Assembly: GCA_023897205.1 (NCBI GenBank)
Contig: JAHWDD010000007.1
Coordinates: forward strand, 1,736,001-1,800,000
Direction: 5' to 3'
Source: Exophiala sp. HKRS030
Taxonomy: Eukaryota; Ascomycota; Eurotiomycetes; Chaetothyriales; Herpotrichiellaceae
DNA length: 64,000 bases
Numbering within the stretch: the stretch's first letter is position 1; each line of letters opens with the position of its first letter. Shown here in pieces: positions 22,822-31,144 of this stretch. The position numbers were made by a program, and so were the translations under genes. The notes beneath the pieces are model-generated. The model ran no database searches. It was given only the letters and a program-made list of their open reading frames with translations, and was not told the DNA's origin.

Positions 22822-23574
22822 TTAGTCTTCCCATTGTTTACAAGCCTCAAGACCACCCAAAAGCATCTTAGAAAAGTTGTGTTCCTCACACAACTTGGTG
22901 TATTCTTCCTTGCCCGTACCTTTTCCGTCGAGACCAAACGACTTACCAAAGTCAGATACGAAGTTGTCAAAAGTCGTCTCACTCTTGTCACGGCAAAGGC
23001 CGCACATGATCTCCACGACTTGATCGCCGAAGCCAAGGCGAGGGAAGGCAGTGACGACCTCCTTGTACTCGGCGACCGAGATTGGGTTTCCTGGAATTGG
23101 TATATTTGGCCCAGCAAAATCAGCAAAGATACCCAGCTGTGCAGCAAACACTTCTGGCTCCTTGTTGTGAGCAATAGAAGGCGTTGTGTGCAGTGCGATC
23201 GCGTCCCATATCAATTGAAGGCGATGTTTGCCCCATTCTTCATCGTTGTTGCGGATTGATGACTTGAGAAATTCCCGCGCAATGTTGGCCCCGTCGACCT
23301 CGAAGCGCTTATCGGTAGACAACAATGATTTCGTTGTTGCCCAACCCATGTCGTGAAGAATGCTCGACAGCACGACAGCCTCGACGTCGACGTCGCCGGC
23401 CGCGAACGGTGGCAGCTTGCGCATAAGAAGCAATGAGAAGGCCGCCGAGCGCAGACAGTGGTTGACGGTGGATTGGTTGGTGTGCGCCTTGGAATATGCC
23501 AATGCCGCATTGACGATTGGGCTGGAAGGGAATGTGACCTGACATATTGGAAGAGCTGGGAAAGGTGAAGACAT
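22822..23574 (-). CDS. HD-domain protein, cyanamide hydratase-like
   Basis: A single exon encodes 250 residues. It resembles fungal cyanamide hydratase and yeast Ddi2/Ddi3, HD-superfamily metalloenzymes that hydrate cyanamide to urea. The metal ligands are visible as NHCLRSAAF, ILHDMGW and AIALHTTPSIA. The length is close to the family's usual 230-250 residues. No signal peptide is present. The reaction is assigned by family resemblance; other HD-domain hydrolases of this group have unknown substrates. The start ATG at 23574 gives the expected N-terminal length. Confidence 0.88.
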   Translation of the reverse strand: MSSPFPALPICQVTFPSSPIVNAALAYSKAHTNQSTVNHCLRSAAFSLLLMRKLPPFAAGDVDVEAVVLSSILHDMGWATTKSLLSTDKRFEVDGANIAREFLKSSIRNNDEEWGKHRLQLIWDAIALHTTPSIAHNKEPEVFAAQLGIFADFAGPNIPIPGNPISVAEYKEVVTAFPRLGFGDQVVEIMCGLCRDKSETTFDNFVSDFGKSFGLDGKGTGKEEYTKLCEEHNFSKMLLGGLEACKQWED

Positions 23575-24650
23575 GATGGGATATTGTCAGAGATCTCTCG
23601 ACCAAGGTAATGTTCTATGTTTGGATTCTGCTTCTTTGTCGATGGAGCTGGACCAGATAGAAGATATGATTCCTGGCGCCCACACCTACCTTTATATACA
23701 CAATTTCATCACCCATCATGCACGGTTGCATGGTTGCAATTCCGCTGTTGGTCCGGTCTGACCTTAAAAAGGCATTCTGAAGCATTTGAACAACGCGCAA
23801 AGCCGATTGCTGGACACAAAGCCACCCATTTCACAGCGCTGTATGGAATTCCCTGCGGTCTTTAGCAGATTTCCGGGTTGACATGCATACCGTGCTGACA
23901 GCCTTGTTGCGGCAGTCCGGACAAGCTGGAACATGACTGGTGGACGTCGAGTGGGACATCCTCACTTGGCGGAGTGTTTTCGACTAGACCTTCTTCTCTA
24001 GGAAGGGGACTACCTTTTTGGGATGTTGTACCCTGGTACAGCGTGTTGCAGATCGTTGTAATGTTAATTCAAAGACACGCGGGTGCAATTCCGTTGATAA
24101 AGCTGAGTCAAAAGGATTCTCTGACTATTGACAATTGCGCTGACTGAGAACCCTGTTGGATATGTATGAATACTAGGTAAGAAGTTGGCATCCTCTCTGA
24201 TGGTTTTCTCTCGAACTGTTTCCCGCGACAGGGATGTAGAGACGGGGAAGGCGGAGAAGGAGTTTCTTAGCCAGTTTTTCCACGCCGAAAATAACAGAGC
24301 GTGATTGGCGGATACTTGGTCCCGGGCAAGAGAATCCGCCCAGGCAACACGATGACAAGTCTGAGACCCTCTTCCTCCTCCTCCTCTTCCTCTCCTCCTC
24401 GCTTCGTTGTTGGTGACGACATTTCAACCAACCACCAGCATATGGTACAAGCACTTGTACTCGTACGCATACACCCCAAGTATTCAATCAATACTTGAGC
24501 ACATCGATACGGACCCTCGAATCTCGAGTTCTGTTCTGAATTTTATCGATCGGAGACACGACTTGATCGTATACCACTGCTTCTTCACTAGATTGACTGA
24601 GCCCGCCTCGACAGGTACCACCACAGACTTTGTGTAGAGACGCAACAGAA
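23575..24650. promoter_or_regulatory. Divergent promoter region, HD-domain gene / aldo-keto reductase
   Basis: This is 1.1 kb between divergent genes. There is a run of tandem CTC/TCC trinucleotides at about 24370-24402. No gene can be supported. Confidence 0.4.
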
Positions 24651-25721
24651 ATGTACCGCGACACGCTCGCAACCATTCCTCGCCTCGGCGTCGTGGTTCT
24701 CCTCCTCTCCTTCCTCCCAATCCCCATACCCGTTCTCGCAGACCAAACGCTCCTCCGACCGTCTCCTGAATCGAAACACCACCACCTGTCAATCCCCTCC
24801 ATCGGCCTCGGCCTCTGGAACTCCAAGGACGACAATGCGACCGAGGCCGTGACCTACGCCTTTGACGCCGGCTACAGGCACTTGGACTCGGCCGCGGCGT
24901 ACGGCAACGAAGCATTCGTCGGTCGCACCCTGTCGTCCAAAAAACACTCCCCGCCCCGCCACAAGTACTGGGTGACGAGCAAACTGTGGAACGACGCGCA
25001 CAAGCCCAAGCTCGTCGCCGGCGCCCTCAACAAGACCCTCTCCGACCTCGGCATCCCCTACCTCGACCTGTACCTGATGCACTGGCCCGTCGCGTTCCTC
25101 CCGAACCAGTCGCCCGGCCGGACCGTCATCGACCAGGACACGTCCATCCTCGACACCTGGCGGGCCATGGAGGATCTCGTCCGGTCAAACGGGACCCGCC
25201 ACATCGGCGTGAGCAACTTCTCCCCTCGCCAGCTCGACCAGATCCTGAAAAACTGCGACATCTGCCCGTACGCGCACGAGTTCGAGACCCACCCTTACCT
25301 CCAGCAGCAGGACTTTGTCGACTGGCACGCCGACAACAACATCACCGTCATCGCCTACAGCCCGCTGGCCAACATGAACCCGACCTACGAGGGCAAGTAC
25401 CCAAAGCTCGGCCCCATCCTGGAAGATGGCTTCTGGGAGGACCTGGCGGGCAAGAAAAACTGCACCGTCGCACAGGCTGTCCTCGCCTGGGGCATCCAGA
25501 GAGGCACCGTCGTGATCCCAAAGTCCGTGCACGAGGAGAGGATCATCGAGAACCTGGCAAGTTTGAACGTCACCTTCTCAAAGGAGGAGATGAGGGATAT
25601 ACAAATGCAAGATAAGAGGTCGAGGTTCAACAACCCGTCAAAGAGCTGGGGGGTTGAACTATTTGAAGGGCTAGACGATGGCTCCAATAGGTTTTTGGCG
25701 ACCAAAAGTGATTTACGATGA
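24651..25721 (+). CDS. Aldo/keto reductase with an N-terminal signal peptide
   Basis: A single GC-rich exon encodes 356 residues. The catalytic tetrad of the AKR superfamily is visible: Asp and Tyr in RHLDSAAAYGNE, Lys in VTSKLWND and His in LMHWPV. The GVSNFSPRQL and VVIPKSVHEERI segments, which contact NAD(P)H, are also present. Unlike most AKRs, it begins with MYRDTLATIPRLG, a strongly hydrophobic stretch and PVLADQ, a convincing signal peptide with likely cleavage near ADQ. At least five N-X-S/T sequons occur (NKT, NGT, NIT, NCT, NVT). I infer a secretory-route location, which is unusual for a nicotinamide-dependent enzyme. The start at 24651 is the first in-frame ATG. Confidence 0.9.
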   Translation: MYRDTLATIPRLGVVVLLLSFLPIPIPVLADQTLLRPSPESKHHHLSIPSIGLGLWNSKDDNATEAVTYAFDAGYRHLDSAAAYGNEAFVGRTLSSKKHSPPRHKYWVTSKLWNDAHKPKLVAGALNKTLSDLGIPYLDLYLMHWPVAFLPNQSPGRTVIDQDTSILDTWRAMEDLVRSNGTRHIGVSNFSPRQLDQILKNCDICPYAHEFETHPYLQQQDFVDWHADNNITVIAYSPLANMNPTYEGKYPKLGPILEDGFWEDLAGKKNCTVAQAVLAWGIQRGTVVIPKSVHEERIIENLASLNVTFSKEEMRDIQMQDKRSRFNNPSKSWGVELFEGLDDGSNRFLATKSDLR

Positions 25722-26034
25722 AAGCTTGCCATTTCGGCACCAACTATACCGGGACGCAGGACGTGAACGGTTAGGATATGGACTAGGGTAATAGGAATAG
25801 GATGTTCTGGGTGCATCCCTTCTAGGTGGTTTATACAATGCTCAATGTGACATGACTGCAACGCTCAATACTTGCACTCCCCTCCTACCAATGCTCTTGA
25901 CGCCAAGTAATGTTCACTTCACCGCCAGCCCCCAAAGATGGACCCCGTTCAACCAACGCCAGGACTCTTATTCAATCTAGGGACCAAACAATATGAGGGT
26001 CATGCCCATCCCATCTTCTCAAGTGCAGAATTGT
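25722..26034. other. Intergenic between convergent genes
   Basis: These are the short 3' flanks of the aldo-keto reductase and the E2 gene. I see no gene. Confidence 0.4.
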
Positions 26035-26638
26035 TTAATCATCGATATCCTGATGACGGGCCAAGACCTTTCGCTGATACTCCTCAGGGTCTTTCTGGTG
26101 AAGTTGGGCAGCTTCGTTGTTCAAAGGGCTCGCGCTAACTCAATGTCAGTTATTTTGTCGTCACACTTATCCAAAAGTTTCATACTTATTGGGCTCCCCG
26201 AGCAAACTCTGCAAACTCAAAAGTACCGTTTGCACATTGTAGACTGCACTCCACTTGTCCTTGAGAATGTCGAGGCATATCCTCCCGCTGAAATCAATGT
26301 TTGGATGGTAGATCGGCGTCTTGAAGAGTACGGTAGGAGCAACATAAGGATAGTTTCCCGGGAATTCAAAGCTAAGCTTGAGATTGAGGTCTGCGTATGG
26401 GGTGTCTTTGGGTCCGATGATGGTGGCGGTCCAGTGTAGCAAGTTGCCATCTGCATCTGGAAAGGCCGAGATTCCCGGAGTGGGAGACATCATCAGCGTC
26501 ATCAGTTCAGACTGAAGTCTATGCCATCGTTAATGACCAGAGCAAGAGACAGAGTTGACCTGAACGAACGTACCTTTTCGTGACGCTCTGAGTATCTGCC
26601 TTTCTCGGTACAGCCGAGAATTTCTGTTGTTCCGCCAT
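26035..26638 (-). CDS. ubc11: Ubiquitin-conjugating enzyme E2, UBE2C/Ubc11 type
   Basis: Three exons (26574-26638, 26186-26518, 26035-26134, minus strand) encode 165 residues. The protein is the APC/C-linked E2 that drives cyclin and securin degradation. The diagnostic UBE2C start is clear: [15 protein letters not shown] followed by [12 protein letters not shown], here joined across intron 1. The E2 core has the HPN motif ([21 protein letters not shown]), with the active Cys in RICLD. Then QSLLGEPN leads across intron 2 to [10 protein letters not shown]. The mixed Ser and acidic N-terminal extension is short. It is divergent from CHK1, another cell-cycle gene. Confidence 0.93.
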
Positions 26639-27357
26639 TGTGGACAAGCCAGGAGCTGCGTTCTGAGTATATTCAAGAGCAAAGTCCATAACAGTGGTGA
26701 CAGGTTATAAAGATTCGACGGACGGTGGAGACAAAAGTCTGCTTTCGAAGATGGTGAGAATGTATGAGCTTGGAATGCTGCAAACGGAACAATGTTCTAG
26801 ACAACAAAAAGCAAGGTCCGCTGTGCCGGCGCCAGAAAAGACTCGACTGTACAACGCAAGAAGACAAGAAAAGGTACAAGAAGGATTGAGGAGTTCTTTT
26901 CACAATGGAATAATCATCGAGGTTGGACAAGAGATATGAAGCAAGAACGACGAAGGTTAGTGGTGCGTGGGAGGATCGATTGAAGTTTCGGGCCTTGTTG
27001 ACTGTGGGAGTGTCACTGGAGTAACAAGTCGCGCACAAGACACGCCTTTGCGGTGGTAACAAGTGACGTCGGGGCGCAGGCACCACTGCTTAAAAGTGCC
27101 TAGACAGATATTCACTAGTGAGCCTAGGCGGCTATTGTATAAGCTAGTGGACCCTCGTATTTAGGCGCGCCCTGGATGTTTCTTCACGCCTGGAGCCCTG
27201 CACGCGGTCTGCTCCACCTGAAAACACGCCCGCGTTGCCCATACAATCGACGGCCTCACCACATATGCGAGACAATATTCTCAGACAACGACAGCGTCAA
27301 AGGATGACGAGACGACGTTGACGTTCAGCAAGACCCTTCTTCCTCTACCGTCTCGTC
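26639..27357. promoter_or_regulatory. Divergent promoter, ubc11 / CHK1
   Basis: This is 720 bp between two divergent cell-cycle genes. I looked for an ACGCGT (MCB-type) box and did not find one. No other gene is present. Confidence 0.4.
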
Positions 27358-29048
27358 ATGAACGGCATTCCACATTCCCAATTGGCACCTCTGCCATCTC
27401 AGCTGCCGTTTCGAATCGTCTCACCTACAATAGGATCTGGAGCATATGCATGGTAACGACTTCTTGTTTTTTTTTGCAGATGGCTGGTCATCGAGATTGA
27501 ACGCTCACTGACGCGCTTAGTATCAAGAAAGCCGCTCCTCTCAAGGAAGAAGTCCCTGTCTTTGCCATCAAATTCATCAACAAACTCTTCGCCCAGAAAT
27601 ATGGCCGCATCAAACAGAAACAACTCGAGATGGAGATCTCCCTACACAAACATCTCGGTCTACATAAAAACATAGTCGAGTTCTTCGACCATGGTGCGGA
27701 TCCTGACTGGGTGTGGATAGCCATGGAGCTGGCAGAAGGAGGAGATCTCTTTGACAAGATCGAGGCAGATGCTGGTGTTTCCGAGGACATTGCCCACGTC
27801 TACTTTACGCAGATGATCAGTGCCATTGGTTACATGCATGCAAAAGGGGTGGCTCATCGAGATATCAAACCTGAGAACGTGCTGCTGTCTGCGGAGGGAG
27901 ACCTCAAGATCGCTGATTTCGGCATGGCCACATTATTCGAATACGGAGGCCGGAGAAAACTTGCAACAACTCTCTGTGGGAGCCCACCATATGTTGCTCC
28001 CGAAGTGTTGTCGTGTAGCTCGCAACCAGGCACGAAAGTCGCCGGCTATGCAGCCGATATGGCGGATATATGGTCCTGCGGTGTCGTCCTTTTTGTTTTG
28101 CTCGCGGGAAATACGCCGTGGAGTCGTCCGGTAGAAGGACGAGACGAATATGGCAGACCGAACGAGTACAGCGAGTACATTTCCAGCAACGGACGACCCG
28201 ATGACGAGCTATGGGAGGCGCTTCCTTCCGAAGTATTGTCGCTTCTTCGAGGAATGATGCGAGTTGATGTCAAGTCGAGATTCTCCCTTGAAGATGTTCG
28301 GCGGCATCCGTGGTTCACGAGACCCAATAGATTTCTGGACCAGAAGGGCAGACTCAATGATCCTATCACTCTGGCCACAGACATGTTTGAAGCACTACAT
28401 GTCAGCTTTGATTCAGATCCTTTGGCTGGTACGCAGCGACAAAAGTCTGTCGACGAAATGGACATTGATGGACCTGCGGCCAAACTATCGTCAACGCAAC
28501 CTGAAATCCCGACCGAAGACATGCTGTTTGATTGGAGACGGCCAACAGATCTCACATCCTTCAACACGCAGGCGGCGCACGGTTTGAGCGCAGGCGGATT
28601 TGCTACACAATCCATGTCAACCACCAACTTCCTCCTCGATGAACCGGCGACCCAGCAATTCTCACAGCGTCCTATGGTGCCGTTGACCAGAACGCAAATG
28701 GCTCGTAAATTCGGTGACATTCTACCTTCTCACGGAATGACCAAGTTCTATTCTGTTTGGGCATTACATTTGCTATTCCCATATATCCTGGAAGCTTTGA
28801 GCCGGCTGGGAGTACCGACTCCGAACACACCTCGACCTACAGCCAGGGATGTGGAATGTCGAATCAAGGTCAAGGCACAAGATAGTCGAGGATGTTCTCT
28901 ACGAGGTGAGATTGCACTTGAGCTCGTCGATACTGGACTTGTAGAGGTCAATTTCGTCAAGGCATCTGGAGATCCCCTGGAATGGCGAAGATTCTTTAAG
29001 AGAATGGCTGTACTTAGTCAAGATGCTGTTTACAAGCCAGAAGAATAG
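27358..29048 (+). CDS. CHK1: Checkpoint kinase Chk1
   Basis: Two exons (27358-27452 and 27521-29048) encode 540 residues. The protein is a serine/threonine kinase that acts in the DNA-damage checkpoint. The glycine loop GSGAYAC is split by intron 1 and continues IKKA. The rest of the kinase domain follows: the ATP Lys in VFAIKFINK, HRDIKPENVLL, DFGMATLF, and APEVL in the activation segment. A C-terminal KA1-like regulatory region includes WALHLLFPYILEALSRL. The ELAEGGDLFDKIE segment is the hinge region characteristic of Chk1. Between them is a Ser/Thr/Gln-rich linker. The length and layout match fungal Chk1. Confidence 0.93.
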
Positions 29049-29579
29049 AAAATATCAAAAGTTGTCCTCGGATGAGTGTTGGTACATATGACAACATATG
29101 ACAATGATATGTAACGGTACCAAGTTGCTCCAGTATTTGTCTGCCATTTGGTACCGAGATGTACATAGTCCCGGGCGATCGTTGTGGGGAGAGAGAGTAG
29201 AAGGAGCTAGGGCCCTGGATCCCATGTGTTTTGTTGTAATATTGTGTGTATACACATGCTGAGCCTCGGCGAGAGACTTTTCACATGCACAATTACTGTG
29301 TATACAGTGACGTATTTCAGTGTTGACCAATTTGCCTAGGCATTTCGAGTTACGGAGTGTATCCTTGTCATCTTTCTTTTTGAAAAGCCCTCGTGATCGA
29401 TCTCTCATGTTTCCTTTCTCTATTACCTTACTTTACCTAGATTTTAAGTAAACTGATTATAATCACTTGAGGATCCGACATCTGGGCCAACCCTACCTGA
29501 ATTCTCCCCGTCTCCTACTGCAAACCATCTCACCCTTTCCACCAGAGCCCGAGTTTTGAGTCTTACACCAGAAACAACA
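29049..29579. other. Intergenic
   Basis: This is about 530 bp between CHK1 and the SCP2 gene. A TACGGAGTG near-match of the dispersed motif occurs at about 29353. No gene is seen. Confidence 0.4.
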
Positions 29580-30279
29580 ATGTCTCTCAAAAGCGGTATG
29601 TATGCGCAGAATGGTCTTCTTTCGCGCGTGTGAGAGTTGGTTTTAATTTTATCAAAACACAACATGATGTGCTAACGTTGTTGCGCTGCTTCTTCTTCTC
29701 CACAGACGCTTTCCCTTCCTCTGAAGCCTTTGACGCCATCAGCGACGCCTTGTCCAACGACGCCGAAAGAAAAGCCGCCATCAAGAATGGTGGTGCGGTC
29801 TTCGCCTTTGAATTGACAAACGACAAGAATGAAAAGGAGTCTTGGTACCTGGACCTGAAAGAGAGTGGAAAGGTCGGCAAAGGACAACCTCCCAAGAAAG
29901 CAGATGGTGTGTGAGATCCTTTCGAACCTCTCTACCTGACAGAACATGGGCCTCGAAGAAGCATACTCTAATACAAACTCCGCAAAAATATAGTCACATT
30001 GATTCTGACGGATGAAAACTTTGGCAAATTGGTCGCCGGCAAGTCCAAGGCTCAGACACTCTTCATGGGTGGGAAATTGAAGGTCAAGGGCAACGTCATG
30101 AAGGGTGAGTTTAGTTTTTACTGTTTTTTCTTTGACTCTGGACGACTTGTCGACGTTGCAAACATTGTCAGAAACACCCAAAAAAGGACGATCAAATGGG
30201 CCGCTGGCTGACATACATTTTTCTAGCAACGAAACTTGAACCAATTCTCGGAAAGGCCAAGTCTCAATCCAAGCTATAA
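29580..30279 (+). CDS. SCP2 sterol-carrier domain protein with peroxisomal targeting signal
   Basis: Four exons (29580-29595, 29706-29906, 29994-30104, 30227-30279) encode 126 residues. It is a small sterol-carrier protein 2 (SCP2) domain protein that binds lipids or acyl-CoA. The domain includes NGGAVFAFELTN, WYLDLKESGKV, TLILTDENFGKLVAGK and MGGKLKVKGN. The C-terminus is SKL, a canonical peroxisomal targeting signal type 1. The first coding exon is only 16 nt. The ends of the introns are standard, including a GTGTGT donor. It probably handles fatty acyl compounds in peroxisomes. Confidence 0.92.
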
Positions 30280-31144
30280 GTGTGTCGTGTCGGTATATAT
30301 AGTATACACTGTGTGTGTGTATGTGTCGGGCGACGGTGACTGCGACGCCCTTCTTCTAGACAGACAATTGGTCTCGGGGACGTCGTCAAACAGGTCCAAA
30401 CCCCCTGTACAACAAGATACCTCCTACCTAGGTAGGGACATGTGTACCTCTGAAAGTCTCACTCAAAGATATACATTGTCCTCCTTATGGACACACACGT
30501 ATTTTGTCGAACTGATTCTCAAGCACGATCTTCGAGGTCGTCCGTCCTTCCTTGCCTTGCCTTGTTCTCTCGTCCACGTCTCTTTGTTTTGGCTTTGAGC
30601 AGTTCCTAACACTTACTTGACTTTTCCCCAGCCCAAACCCCAGGATCGCCTTCCAATGAACCATTTGTCTCCTCAACTGATGGGATTTGAACTCGATACG
30701 GTTTGCTCGCCTAGCGATCACCCGCCAACCGCAGGAGCAAGGGGTAAATTGACGAGAGATGGAGTTGCCTCTATAAAACGAACCTCTAGATGGAACAGAC
30801 CGGTTTCTTCAATTCAAAGCTCAGTTGTAGTTTTATCGTAAACACCGTACTACGCGGCTCCAGAAAGGACCACCTCACTACTACGCTTGGACCCTTGAAG
30901 GACGGTCGAAATTTAAGTTACAAGATCCAATTTTTAAAAAAGGGAGGCATGATGAGTATACACATAAGAAGGTCGCCTCAGCACTCTACTAGTGTGTATT
31001 GCCGTTGTTTCGTCTGGCCGTCTATATCAATCACGTGTGGCGGTACAATAATCCGCCTGTATAGAAAGTCTTCGGCCTACCACCTACGTGTGAATGGCGT
31101 ACAGTCACGCTCCCGGCTCTCCCTGGGAAAAGCCAACGACCAAG
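30280..31144. other. Intergenic between convergent genes
   Basis: This is 865 bp between the SCP2 gene and the BRE4-like gene. A stretch near 30680-30740 looks superficially like a tRNA T-loop but cannot fold. No gene is supported. Confidence 0.4.

Noticed and set aside
28046..28720. 224-residue minus-strand frame inside CHK1
   Set aside because: It is an antisense shadow of a complete kinase gene.
30660..30760. Possible tRNA on the minus strand (GAGTTCAAATCCCATC resembles a T-loop)
   Set aside because: The bases flanking the loop do not pair into a T-stem and no acceptor or anticodon stem can be formed.
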